A DNA stretch of 64,000 nt, taken from NCBI GenBank assembly GCA_023974075.1, contig CM043801.1, forward strand, positions 23,913,236 to 23,977,235, in the 5' to 3' direction. This document shows positions 51,690 through 64,000 of the stretch, piece after piece. How positions within the stretch are numbered: the stretch's first letter is position 1; each line of letters begins with the position of its first letter. The notes beneath the pieces are model-generated. The model was given only the letters and a program-made list of their open reading frames with translations. It did not search any database and had not been told where the DNA came from. The DNA is from Chaenocephalus aceratus. Taxonomy: Eukaryota; Chordata; Actinopteri; Perciformes; Channichthyidae. Both the position numbers and the translations under genes were made by a program.

Positions 51690-52480
51690 CGGCATGGAAC
51701 ACTGTACAATTAGCCAGCCCCTGCGTTCTGCCGGCTTATAATTATCAGTGCTCGCCTTAATTGACTCCCTTAGCCTGCTGCAGAGGGACCCCCCCCCCTT
51801 TACCCCTTCCCCCCTGCTCGACGCAGGCCGCCGAGTGCCACGCCGGGCTCTCCAAAGTCATTTAGAAAAGCGCTCATATTTTCGACACAAAAAAGGGGAA
51901 CATTTGGTGAGAGAGAATTCATCATCAGGTGTCTAGAGGTTTTCCTTAATAGAAAAGCTGAGTCCCACTGAGCGCGCTCCGTGTAGCGGCCAGCCACGCA
52001 TGCTCAGGACCAGCAAGCCGCCATTCGCAGCGGGCCACGAAACATTAGCATAATTTTATATAACACAGGCATCCGCGCTGGAAATTTAATACATCTCAGC
52101 AAATACGAGACAGGCGTTTTGCATAATTTTTTTCCTATTCTCCACCTAGCTTCCTCCCTCCGTTCTATTGCTCTGTCCTCGCACCATGTCTCTCTCCTGT
52201 CTCGCCTTCGTCTTGCCTCGCTCCCTCTCTCTATTGCTGCCAGTCTCCTTTGCCCCTGCCCTCCCCCTCTCCTTACACAACCACCCCTCTCTCCTCACCC
52301 CACGGTGCTGCTCTCACTAGGAGAGGGGAAGTTCATTACCTCAGCTAAATCAGAATTAGTCCCTTCATTTTGACGGGGCGAACTTCATTAGAAAGGCCCT
52401 TCCTTAATCCAGCGGGGAGAACTGATGAATCTACATGGGGGCAATAATTTGCTTCACACAGCACATTCAGCCACTTCCTC
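51690..52480. promoter_or_regulatory. Candidate conserved non-coding cluster in znf521 intron
   Basis: Two non-repetitive blocks flank a pyrimidine-rich spacer. The first has acaattagccagcccctgcg, ggcttataattatcagtgct and cattagcataattttatata; the second has cattacctcagctaaatcag and cttcattagaaaggcccttc. Composition and motif density suggest enhancer-type sequence; this is unproven. Confidence 0.3.
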
Positions 52481-52905
52481 CACACCGTTTCCCCTTCCTT
52501 TTCTCCTTGTATTTGGCTTTTTGTACTTATGGTTATATTTTTATTAGATCTAAAGCAAAAAAAAACCTGAGAAAGGAAAACACCTGCATATAATTAACTA
52601 ATGGCAGTGCTGAGGGTGTAAAGAATGAGTTATGCTGTTTGGAATGTCCCGTCTCCCCAACAGGCTTCCGGGCCTCTGGAGCAGCCATGGCTGACTTGGC
52701 CGGCACTCAAACACAGGCTGAGTGAGCCCGGCCGACAGCAGACTGAGGTAATATTCAAGATTTTACAATGCCATGATTAATTTCTAGTGTTTGAAATCTT
52801 TCCTGTACATGTGTGTGTGTTTGGAACACAAACAGACATAAGGATGCATCATATGCTGTTAGGAAAGTTAGTATATTTTGTATTTAGGTTTTATTTTTTC
52901 TGAAA

Positions 52906-53436
52906 CCTGCACACATAGGTGGAAGAATTACTCCGATCTTGTACTTAAGTGAAAGTAGATATACCAAGTGTAAATACTACTGTTACCAAGTAAAAGTCCC
53001 AGAAGCAAAATAGTACTCCAGTAAAAGAAAAATGTATTAGCATAATAATGTAAGTAAGTACTCATTATGCAAATTGTCCCATTTCAGAATTATATATATC
53101 ATATGTTTTGATTATAATTATTGATGCATTAAAGTGTTATCAAAGCTGGTATAGGTGCAGTTAATTGTATTTACATTGTAAACTGCAGGGTAGCTTGGGA
53201 ATTTGACTCCAGGTGTAACTAAACACGTATTTAAGTGTTGATTACATTCATCATTATTATCATCATCATTAATCCAATTCTAAGTAACTAAAGGTACTAA
53301 ATAAATGTAGTGGAGTAAAAGTACACTATTAACCTATGAATTATAGTGAGGGATCATTGAGTAAAGTCTCTAAAAATGTACTTTAGTAAAGTAGTTGAGT
53401 AAATTTACTTAGTTACTTTACACCACTGCCTACACA
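52906..53436. mobile_element. Non-autonomous hAT-type DNA transposon with 8-bp target duplication
   Basis: Element 52914-53428 (515 bp), flanked by cctgcaca (52906-52913) and cctacaca (53429-53436), an 8-bp duplication with one change. The ends are imperfect inverted repeats: left cataggtggaagaattactc, right (complement) cagtggtgtaaagtaactaa. Interior phrases such as tgtacttaagtgaaagtaga and agtaaaagtcccagaagcaa belong to a very common teleost hAT-derived family. No transposase. Confidence 0.88.
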
Positions 53437-56400
53437 AGACACATTGTTGCCAAGATGACTAAAGAAAGTTGTCCAGATCCTTAGAATAAACTAGAGTGAA
53501 GAGATATGAATCAGGACAGACAGCCCCTGACTGCCATACCACAGCGCCTGGTGTCAAACAGATGTGCATCTTGGCAGCTACGCTCCCCGGAAAACAGAGA
53601 GCCCACGGATTCTAGGGCGGAGTTGAGTCGTGCGGCCCTCCCCCCTCTCACCACTCCCCCGTCCCCCAACAGTCCCAACTACCCCACACTGTGCCCCGGC
53701 AGTCTCCCTCCCTCATCACCTCCACACAGGGGTCCCCTGACTGGTAATCTTGTCCCTCGAATGTGAAATCTCCGACAGCGATGCCCCGCGCTTTTACCCC
53801 CTACCTCCTTGGCTGATGGGTAAATTGGAATGGCGCTCCCTGCTGGCGCCAAGAGCTCTGAACAGACAGCAGTACACACATGCTGAGGCACCCCTCGCAC
53901 GCTCTGTCTAATATAGTGGACATGCACACTCTCTCCAAGCTGCAATATCCATGCACAGACACATGTCCACGCACAGATGTAGACATGGGAACAAACACAC
54001 GTACACAAAAGCTTCAGGTAAACCGCATACACAGCCTCATAAACACACACACACGCGGATGCAAGGTAAGTGCTCCATGCATGATCTGTTCGCTCTCATC
54101 TGCATAAAGATTGATATGATAAATAAACAGATACTAGGAACTGAGTCAATATATGTTCAAATTTAAATGTGCATCATCTGGAATGGCTCAGCTTGGGTCC
54201 ATTTGCAGAAACCACACCTGACTTCTGTTGCCATAGTTTCTATTATGAGCACAATATAAGACAGGACACGCATATCAGACAATCTGTGCGCCGCTGAGAG
54301 AAAAAAGCATATATTAAAGTCTACAGGGTGGTTTATAAGCACTGCCAATGTTGTGTTTCAATAAGCATATTGGAAAACTAATAACGACAATCAGTGTCGA
54401 GGCTATTTGTCCATTTTTTATTTTTATTTTTTTGTGGCCAGGCATCGTGGTAGGATTTCCCAGAGGGCTGGTTTAGCTGTCCGAGGCTTCCACTCCATCT
54501 GTCTATTTTTCTTCCACAGTCAATGCTCTGAAGCATGCGTGAATGGTTGAGTCCACCCTCAAATCGCAGGGACGTCCTGAAATAGTCAATGGGACCTGAA
54601 GGGGCTAAAGATCACTGCAGAAGAAGCCACTGAGGCCTTCCTGTCAAAGGCAGTGCTTTCAGGGGGCCAGGGGTGATGGGGAGCCAGAGGGAGAGAGCCA
54701 GAGACATGACACACATTTCATTACACTTAAACCAACTGTGGGTTCAACTTGGAGCCCTGGATTTCCAATGGTGTCTCAAAGGATGGAGTAAGTGGAGGTA
54801 TAAGAGAATGGTTTCCACAAAGAACACAATGGGTAGGTGGACAAAGGCAGGCAGCCGGACTAATTGCTTTGGGGCTAATAGGAATATTTTCACAAGTACT
54901 TCTGTTTAAATCTCAATTTAGTGGCGTACATTACTCTGGTGAACATAACATGTAAATCTGCTCACTCCAGCTTCAATTAAAAATGATATTATGATTAAGA
55001 ATTATGTTTTACCATATTTGCATAAATGTGTAATTTATCTTTTTGTAATTGTATCTAAATAGGTGTAGTTTCTGTCTTAGCGATGTACTGTAAAGACACA
55101 CTTCCTATCATCATTGCTTTAATATGGAAAATATAATTTACAGTCTAACCTACTTTGCTTTACAAAGAAATGTTTATTTAAAATTCCTTGGAGTGTTATC
55201 AAAAGAGCTATAGAATTACAAAACGCTATTATTATTGCTCGCTTGGGGGGAGCCCTCGCTCATTAAGCTTCTAAGATGTCGCGGGTTTTGATTATTCTAT
55301 CAGCTTCATTCTCTCACTATAGTGACAAACTCCTGCTATTGTGTTGCCAATCTCCTTCCAGCTGTCGTATCTTTTGAAAGATCACAAAAACCTTCAAACA
55401 CAGTTGTGATATGTCTTCAAATTCACCAGACGTCCCTTGATTCCCCCATTGAATTTGTTGGATTAACTTGAGGAAGAAACGTCTCATATTTCTTAACCGG
55501 TTGCTACGTCTGACATCAGAGTGTATGAGATTCTAGCATACTGCTATTGTCCAGGGGAGGGAACCCTCACTCTAACCGTCAGCGCTTCTCCAAGTGGGAC
55601 AGAGATGATTAAAACACACCATGTCTGTGACTGACAGACTCCCCACCGCTTCTAGAAGATGACATGTCTCTAAGTCACACGGAGAAGCAACTCCTCTAAT
55701 TTTAACTTCGACTACAACACCGACCCCCTCTGTCAAAACCCACAAACAAAACAGCCATGCTGAGAATGTTAACCACAATAAAAGTGATAACAACTAAACA
55801 GAGAAATAAGTTTAAAAACAACAATGGGAGGGTGGAGACAAAAGGGGTGAGAAGGCGCCATTTCCCTCAGGTGCACACAAACAGCAGGAACCTGTGAGCT
55901 TGTGACAACACCTTCAAACATTTCTGTTACTTTCACAGAAATATCTGATGCTGATGCTACAATGTGATGCTTCCGCAGCAGTCTTCTCCCAGTGCACATT
56001 CGACTTGGCAAGCTCTTGGTTACCAAAAAGAAAAAACACTCTCCTAACGGACTGTTTGTTTGACATTTGTCATGACAGGAATACAGTGAGGGGAAAAAAA
56101 GGAAAAGAGGAGTGAGGGGAGGGAGGGGAAGAGGAAAATGGAGGAGGGTGATCGATGTGTGAAATTGTATCTGTGAAAGAAATAATTCAGCATTCTTTGA
56201 GTTTGTTGCAATTTTCATTTTGCCACGATAAGGAGGACAGAGGGGGGTTTCCTGTTATTGTCACGTTGTGTAGAGAGCTCAGGGTCGCGTACTAAATGAT
56301 TCACAGAAAACGGAATCTTTTACATTGGCGTCAGCAATTCAGCCAGGCGCCCTTGTGGGGGAATTCTTTTTGTGTGTTTTTATTGAAGTCTGCACTGAGC

Positions 56401-58329
56401 GCGCCCAAAAGCTCTGACAGGGGGCCCCCGAGGGCGCTTGTCTTCACCTCCAAATCATAAGATGGAGAGACGAAGCTCCCTCTGTGCTCTCAATTATACC
56501 CCTCAACACCCCCTCTCACACTCGCAAACCCGCCCTCCCCACCCAAAAAAATAAAACAGAGGCAGAGAAGAAAAGCCTTCAGTAATACAGTCCCAGTGGA
56601 GGCCTCCAGGATCGCTCTGCGCTGCTGGAACAGCTGACAGGCTCGATGCAGCGGGTCCAATCCCTGCGGTCTGTCAGAGTTGGTGCTACAGCATGACGGT
56701 TAGTACTTCTCCGGGGACGTGTCTCCTTTCTGCCCCTACGTGCCCCTCACATGACAGGCCCCTGCTCTGACCCATGGAAGCACCGTGGCTTTGCCGCAAT
56801 TGCTGCTGCGGGTAGGTGTAACTCTGGGTTACGTGCCCCCTCATGTCTCGTCACCTCGGCCATTTTCCCCAGTGAACGGGAGACGCATCTGAGGCTCCTG
56901 GCACGAGTGTCGGGGGGGGGGAGGGGGGAGACCGGCAAAAGGGGCAGAAGGAGGCGTGGATATTGCAAGAGGGATGGTGTAATTTGATCAGGGGGCACAG
57001 CTGCATAAACAGGGGTATCAAGGAATTTTTGTATGGTTGATGGAATTGCCTTTGCATGAATGGCCCCTCTTTTCCCCCTGTAATGGGCCATTTTCCACAT
57101 GTCTCAGTCAATATGAGCGTAATACTGGAGCTGCAACACTAGCTATGGGTAGCTTGAGTCTTTTCTCGAGCTGTGAAATTCTCCCTCTCTGGCTGTCTTT
57201 GCTAAAGAGCTCATCCAAGTCCTGCTGCCTGACCTGTCAAAAGCAGCCCCATCCTCTCTAAAAAGCCCAAACAAAATAAACCAACAACCGCTGGCAGGGT
57301 CAGAGGGCAGCTGCTCTGGGTGCCTGGACTCTGGCGGGCCCTCTGATTGGTGGAAAGGGCAGTGAGTAAAAGGGAATCTTTTCAAAGTGAAATCTCCAGC
57401 TGATGGCTTAGAGCTCCACACCCCACAGTTTGTTTCTCTTGCTGCTGTCAGGAGTTTTGCCTGAGCCATTTGGAAGGATTAGAAAAAGAGGGGGAAGAAA
57501 AAACTCAACTGGGCAGATCGTGTGTTATGTAGGGTCTGAGTGATGGATCCAGGACCCCTCGGAGAGTGATAAACCTTTGACCTTGACAGCCCCCTGTGGT
57601 GACCTCTGACCTCTGGCTTTGTGCCACAGGCTCAGTGAGACAGGTGCAGGCAGGAGAGTGACCACACTCCCACTGTCCAGACAAAATCTCTCTCGTCTGA
57701 CCTACCTGTCCTGATCGTCTCGACTCTCAAAAGATGTAGAGAAAAAACAGGTACAACAGCTAGTATTTGCAATGAAAGAATGCAAATACTATATTGCTGT
57801 ACTGTATAGCAGTCTACATAACCCTAAAACCAATTCTACGCTATTTATGTCAATAGATAATAAATGAAACAGCTAAAAGGGAAACAGGAGAGACAGGAAG
57901 TAACTCCAGTACTTGTATGGAAGCTCTTAGTGAAAGCTGTGGTTTACAAATGGATTAACTTTCAATTTTTAAAAGGCACTTTATCAAATGATACACAATG
58001 TTATGTAAGAAATAAAAAATGTGAATATTATTAGAGTGGAGGTGAGTGGTAAGTGAAGGCTCTATGAGACGCTGCACGGCCTCGTTTTCTACTCCGCAGC
58101 GGGCACTAGCTCCAAGGTCGCACCAGTCGGCGCCAGGCTTTCTGCAGATCCATTTCCTCTCCCTAGGCTCTTCCCTCATGTTGTTGGCCCAGTGATTCAG
58201 TGCCTTGCATTAAGAGCAATTCACCTGCCTCCGGCGTCCCAGCGGCACAGGTCCCCTGGGGAAACCAGGTGGAGCATAAAAAAGTTTCACATATGGTAAA
58301 GTCAAGCTGCTCTGAGGCTGCCGAGAATC

Positions 58330-58580
58330 TGCTGTGGGGATAGAGGCTCCTAAAAGGCCCAGCTGGTACTTGGAAAAGGGCTTCTGCATTACTACACCTC
58401 AGTGTCTGTTTGGGCTCCCCTTTGGAAAGTGTTGGCCGGCGCACATGACCAGCCATTTTAGATTTCTCCCTCTACCCTGCCTCATCCCTCGCTCCCGCCC
58501 GCCTTCCAACTGGTTCTGCATCCAATTGAACATTTGGTCCTCCAATGCTGGTTAATCAAATTCCTCCATCTGGCCCCCCT
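58330..58580. promoter_or_regulatory. Candidate conserved non-coding element in znf521 intron
   Basis: Non-repetitive block including caattgaacatttggtcctc then caatgctggttaatcaaatt. Low-confidence call from composition only. Confidence 0.2.
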
Positions 58581-60937
58581 ATCCCTGTGGACACAAAAGG
58601 TGCAGCCTGAGCCCGGGTCCAAGTGCATATTGGGAGGGAGGAGGGGGATAGAGACAGGGACTGCCTACCTGACTTACACAGCCCAGTCAACTAGATCAGG
58701 TAGAGAGCACGAGACCAGGCCTGATCGTTTTGGGCAAACAGGAACAGCTTGGGACTAAGTATCAGAGCCCTGCTGTTCATATAGAGCTCGGGGACGGCAG
58801 TGCGTTCATATGACAGTAGGAGGGTTTTATGAGCTAATACCTCCACATACACTGTAGAATACAGAGTAGAGTGGAGCCTAAGTACTACTGGCTTCAACAG
58901 AAGGGAAGCACTGCCCTGACACTCTGATGTTATTTAATTTCAGAAGCAGTAGAGGGCACTGCTCATAGAATCATAGAAAACTCAATCCAGGAACAAAGAA
59001 GAAAGGGAGAAAAGGGGCAACAAGACATTTATGTTAAACTTGAGTACACATAACCAGTTTGTCAGTGTCTAAGCCCGTACTCTGATCAAAAAAAGCTATC
59101 TTAAGATATCACAGACAGCCAGCAGTGATCTTTTTATCCCCCAGAGAGACTGTGTAGCCTTCACAAAATATCACCCTTAACTACATATTTATTAAAAGAG
59201 ACCTTTCAAAAAGCAGTCCTGCCGTACAAAGTTAAACAGGATTTTAGAGCGCAGTCACTTTCACAAAATGCTTCCTTCACAACTGTGACATATCCAGCTG
59301 ATCACGTCTGCTCTCTGCTCTGATTCAGCAGCAGAACCTGAGGCGAGGTGAAGACGGGGACATGAAATGAGTCACGGATACAGAAACACATGGCATCTCA
59401 AGTGCTAGCTCCACCCGTCCATAAGATCTATTGTATGATTTCTATTCATGTCCAACCATCCTTCCCCCTGCCAGGTGGCAAAACATGTGTCAATAATTAA
59501 ACTGCTTTTACATAACAGGAACAGAAACACAATGCAATTTGCTTCCCATATTTCATTGGGCCTTTATGAAAGCACATGAGAGAGTGTAATTAATCAAACC
59601 ACTGGAATATGTGAACGGCAATTTCCACTGAATGGCACTTAGGAGGGATTGGGTCCCTTAAGCACCACGTTCTGTCTACCAAACGAGCGGGATTCATTTT
59701 CATCTTCATAGTTCAGACAATAAAACCTGGTTTGGATGTTAAACAACACCCATTTCACATTAGCATGTCTGAAAAACAACATCAGATTTGGTCCATGAGG
59801 CCTGATCCCATGCTTTTGGACACACCATAACTGCGATATGCTCTGCTCAAGTTAAGGATGGATTGATGGTCATATCTGTATTACTGATAAGCTTGGTCTT
59901 CAGATATTAATATAATTTTTAATGATCTTGCCTTGACCTCAAACCTGAGTGTAAGTTGTATTCGCTTAACCACAAGAGGCTAACCGCTTCCCAGCCAGGG
60001 ACAGGAAAAGGATCATTCACTGCTTTTAGTGGCTTTCTGTGAGAAGATGGTCCTAGTCTAAATGGCACCCATGTCCCTAAAAGTGTTTCTCTCTCCCTCA
60101 CATCTCTTTCTCTCTCCCTCTGCCTCTCCAAAGACTCCTCTAAGTGCAGCATCTTGTTTCAGTAATTCAGCCAGGGCAGAGACAGTGGAGAGAGGAAAGT
60201 AATCGATTTCTCTCTCATTTGGTTCCTCCTAGACTTGCTTTAAGGCCTCTTGGGGAGTTCTGGACTATTGGACAGGACAATGTTATGGGAAAGAGTGTCA
60301 TTGCGTTTAAGGTCATCGTTACACCAAGGTTTCATTTTAAGTGTATTTTTATTGGTGTGCGGAACACAGTAGACAAACAAACAATGCTGCTGCCATTTCC
60401 AGGATGGCAGACATCAAGATATGCCCTCCCTTTTCATAACAGCATTCTGAATGATAAGAGAGATATCATGCACTCCAGCAATATGATCTACTGCAGAGAT
60501 ACACTGTGAAAACTGCTACTGGGTACCACGCTTTTAGTAAGGGCCATAGGTAAACATTGTGTCTATAAAAAGGCACTGTTACTGAATAATTCACAGAAAA
60601 TGCCTTTACTGTACGATTACTATTTCTGCTTCATGCTTCATGTCATCTTTCCCAAAGAAGGACTAAATAAAAAAGGAGAGTGGATATTGTGCCTTGGAGT
60701 TTCACTACAATATTACACATCCGCCATTTGTTTAATATGAAATGTTAGCATTGAGGTTCATCACGTCATACATTAGTAAAGGGTTTGTTTCAATTAATGT
60801 GATATGGCTGCTTACAGTAGAAATGACTTATTTTCTAAAAATCAGATGTATGTTTATAATAAATAATAAAACCAAGATAAAACCTGATGTGTTTATAAAA
60901 CCATGATATATTAATAATTACAAACTATACAAACATA

Positions 60938-61333
60938 ATTACTGTTGGGGAAATAATTTCCAAGGCCCATAACTTTGACCCAGTTCATCAGTTCATACTG
61001 TCCTGACTGAGCACACCCACCTGTAACCTTGGCTGCTGTGCTCTCAGTGTTTTGTCTCCCTGTTCCTGCCTGTTGGCGTCAGCTGATAGCGGTGTTATGC
61101 TTCTATCTTGATTATTCTCTCTGAACTAGCTAAATACATGGGTCTGGGGTAGAGTTCTTCAGAATTGATTGTGGCATCTCAACCGGGTGGTCAACCCGTG
61201 GCCCGTGACATGTCTTGTGAATTCTCCGGCCGAAGCTCCAAATAAACCGTCAGTGTTTGCCATCAAAGCTCCAGCTCTCCTCGTGTCTCAGAGTCCTGAC
61301 TCCTATTGCTTCAGAAGTTTCCCCCAAAATTAC
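60938..61333 (+). mobile_element. Probable solo LTR (386 bp) with 5-bp target duplication
   Basis: 60943-61328 is flanked on both sides by attac (60938-60942 and 61329-61333). It starts TGTTGGGGAAA and ends TTTCCCCCAAA, imperfect inverted ends (9 of 11). An AATAAA signal lies at 61241-61246, about 85 bp before the end, as expected for an LTR. No internal retrotransposon sequence is adjacent, so it reads as a recombined solo LTR. The final CA is degraded to AA. Family not identified. Confidence 0.7.
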
Positions 61334-62661
61334 TATGTCTCAAACGGCCTTGAAATACGTATCCTTATCCTTATTAGAGAATGTCCGTAAAGTCTTTGCT
61401 ATGCTGTTCAGCCTCCACACCTTGATGCATCAACAGGTTTGGGGTGTGTTAGCCCCTGCCTGCAGTTAGCATCTCCCTTATCATTCATTCTGTGCTTTAA
61501 CTCCACACCAGCCTGCTAAATTCTTAATACCCGTCTGTAACTCTCAGGTTGAGTTTCAATTCATTTACATCTGATTGAGATATTCTTGCACAGACCAATT
61601 AAATATGCAATACAACTACCTGCAGATCTTGGCATGTATTATTTTCAACATAGAGACCAATCTCATGTGTCATTAAGAGTGCCGCAGCTGCAATACAAAC
61701 AAGACAAATCTATCTATTGTTTATTACCTCCTCGGGCTTTTTACCCAGAGGGCAGAATAAGAGAGGGAGGGGCAGAGGTCAGTGTAATTACCATTCACTC
61801 CCTCCTTGGAGTCAGACAGTGCTAAGACATGCATTGGCAAATTCCATGGCAGCATCGTATATCACATTACCATAAAGCCCCAAAGAGCTAACCTTTGTTC
61901 AATTCCATTTGATTCTAAGAGAGGAAAACAGTCACACTGACAGCCTCGTGCACCCTCCGTGTTTCATGAGTTCAGTTGTTTATCCTTCAGTCTTGTGACT
62001 GCTCTTGCTAAAGATGTGCTATTCCAAAAATAAAGTGTCAGGGGACATGGGGGATCATTGAATCATCCTGGGTAGAATATCACATCATCTGGAGAGCTTC
62101 AAGGTTCAATCTCAAACTACACCTGAGAAAAAAGACAGTTTGTCTGGAAAATAATACACCGTGTTTCGCTCCAAGCCACATAAACATGGTCTAATTCAAT
62201 AATTATGCATTGCTATGGTTGCTCACAATTCTGATTAACAATTACATTGATTTATATTTTATTCTGGGATACTTAATAGTGTGCTCCTGGTATTATAGAA
62301 TTCACCTGGAAGCACTTTCCATGTTGACCAACAACAAAGCGCTTGCATTTGCAGCATCAGTACACTCTAATATGCCTGTTGACTGAAAATGAGAGCACCA
62401 GTGCTGACAGAATGTGAAATACTGAGCAGAGAAGGCTTAGTCGCGATGTCTTCAGTCATGCTTAAAACCAATGGCTTTGGCTCTCAGAGACAATCGTTAT
62501 GCTCTATGAAAGGACAGACCTCGGTACAGAAGATAAAGAAATGTAAAGATGAGAAGGGGGCAAAGAAGCAGACATATAGACAAAAACGCACAGACGTGAG
62601 AAATGTAGACAAAATAAACCAAAAGAATAAAAACACAGGAGTGGGCCAAGAAAGCAAAAAC

Positions 62662-62850
62662 AAGAAAGAAGAAAGGGGGAAAGGAAAGAAGAAAGAAAGG
62701 AAAGAAAGAAGAAGAAGAAAGAAAGAAAGAAAGAAAAGAAAGAAAGAAAGAAAGAAAGAAAGAAAAGGAGAAAAGAAAGAGAAAGAAAGAAAAAGAAAGA
62801 AAAGAAAGAAAGAAATAAGTAAAGAAAGAAAGAAAGAAAGAAAAGAGAGA
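62662..62850 (+). repeat. Long polypurine (GAAA)n tract
   Basis: 154 bp of uninterrupted purine (62662-62815), then almost pure purine to 62850, mostly GAAA units. It is polypyrimidine on the znf521 transcript strand. It gives spurious Lys-rich (plus) and Phe/Leu/Ser-rich (minus) ORFs. Confidence 0.97.
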
Positions 62851-62929
62851 TCTGTGATTTTCCCCTTCCTCCCCTGAGACTTCCCTTGATGCCAAGCATT
62901 CATCATCCAGCCTCTAATATCAGTTATGC

Positions 62930-63130
62930 TGTGGCTCCTCTGCTTACAGCAGAATTAATTTCTGCTTTAATTACTCTCATCGGCGGAATGCTGATGAAGG
63001 AGAGGGACGAGGCATTCTGGGACTCGGGCCTCATTCCACCGCTTTAATTTGAATGAATTCCACCCGGAGACGCTGGCAAACAACTGGCAGCCGAGCCCGG
63101 GGAGCCACTCTGGGACTGCGCAGAAGAGCT
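62930..63130. promoter_or_regulatory. Candidate conserved non-coding element in znf521 intron
   Basis: Non-repetitive block with agaattaatttctgctttaa, ttactctcatcggcggaatg and ccgctttaatttgaatgaat. It has several TAAT cores in a GC-balanced context. Conservation is inferred, not tested. Confidence 0.3.
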
Positions 63131-64000
63131 GCAGCCATGGCCCCCACCAACCTAGCTACCTTGTGTGTATATGCTTGTGTTCGTTTTCTTGTGTGTATTA
63201 TGTGGAGCAGGTTGATTGTGCGAGGCTGAGCGTTGAAGTGAAAAGGTAGGGAGAAAGAACACACAAGACGAGCTGAAGCAAAGGAAACAGATTGATGGAT
63301 TGAGGGATGAGTGTGTGTACAGTATGTGGGCATGTTTACAGGGTTTGTGTGTGGGTGGGCATGCGTGTGCCTTAGTGCGCAGTGCATCTTTGCATTCATA
63401 TCACTGTATTCAGGGATATGGGTGAAACAGTATAGTAACTATTAACTGTTTCTTACAGATGCAGACAGTGAGAACAGATCCATATGGATACCAAACATAT
63501 GAAATATGAACAACATCACTGACTGCAGCCCACTGTGTAACACAAGTGTTGGTTGGAGAGCAAAAATCATTAATAGTTAATTTGATTATTCCAGATATGG
63601 CACATCATACTCCTCAACAAACCCCAGTCTGTGTATCATACAAGAACTAGCAGTATAAAAAGAGAACTATAACTGGATGAATATAGGATAAGGTTGTGGA
63701 TGCACACAGGCCGTGTTTGCATAATGAAAACAACGGCAGAAACAGTATAATATCACAGCAACCCCGGCAGAGGAGCAGAGAGAAGGGCCATAATTGACTT
63801 TTCTCCAAGCCAGCTTGGTAGTTACAGAATGTAGCATATTGGATAAGGATTGTGATTGATTATGTGGGTCTGCCATACCAATTCGTTTGATTAAATGTAA
63901 CCATGGGTTTCTTTTCCAAGCCCTAATGAAGCAGCAATTTAAAACTGAGCAACTGGAAGAGGCAGAGCCAGGCTGCCTTCAGCCCCATGCCGTCTATCTG

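Larger units (their letters stand above)
45102..64000 (-). other. znf521: Probable znf521 intron to the right edge
   Basis: No C2H2 exon was recognised on the minus strand in this 19-kb stretch, and no exon of another gene on either strand. A short upstream znf521 exon could have been missed. It contains a hAT-type element, a solo LTR, a purine tract and candidate conserved elements; the rest is non-coding DNA without evident structure. Confidence 0.6.

Noticed and set aside
54420..54470. Alu-like phrase (tggccaggcatcgtggtagg)
   Set aside because: A short chance match; no Alu body, no A-tail, and the other repeats in the window are fish-type.
62389..62906. ORFs up to 162 aa, Lys-rich on plus and Phe/Leu/Ser-rich on minus
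   Set aside because: Products of the GAAA purine tract.

Overview
This is a teleost fish genomic window: intron-split vertebrate genes, long non-coding introns, very long CA/GT microsatellites, and retroelement tails and hAT-type elements of the kinds common in teleosts. No operon, CRISPR array, rRNA, tRNA or prokaryotic feature is seen. Most long ORFs are composition artefacts. Three protein-coding genes can be read exon by exon.

Layout. (1) 417-4537, minus strand: the first ten coding exons of osbpl1a (ORP1L, oxysterol-binding protein-related protein 1). They encode 293 continuous residues: ankyrin repeats and the first part of the PH domain. The gene runs off the left edge. (2) 4538-12976: divergent intergenic DNA with a GT microsatellite and several retroelement remnants. 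(3) 13214-19056, plus strand: a complete three-exon class A GPCR of 387 residues, a histamine H3/H4-type receptor, with a TATA box upstream and an AT-rich 3' UTR. Intron 2 holds a 1.2-1.6 kb foldback element. (4) about 20.5-27 kb: intergenic DNA with candidate conserved elements and a perfect 14-bp inverted repeat carrying two CACGTG E-boxes. (5) 28475 to beyond 64000, minus strand: the 3' end of znf521, with three C-terminal coding exons (44970-45101, 38966-39080, 28475-28504) separated by large introns. 45.1-64 kb looks like intron and contains an intact hAT-type element (8-bp target duplication), a probable solo LTR (5-bp duplication) and a long purine tract.

The order osbpl1a - histamine receptor - znf521, with its orientations, matches human 18q11.2 (OSBPL1A - IMPACT - HRH4 - ZNF521), except that IMPACT is not visible. 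The receptor sits where mammalian HRH4 sits but reads more like H3. The three genes are syntenic neighbours, not a pathway: a late-endosomal lipid sensor, a Gi-coupled amine receptor and a zinc-finger transcription cofactor.

The most consequential local anomaly is a one-base deficit at the start of the penultimate znf521 coding exon. It breaks the frame and would remove the last two zinc fingers if it is not a sequencing error. I do not see a convincing wholly new biological system. The other leads are cis-regulatory or repeat-structure observations.
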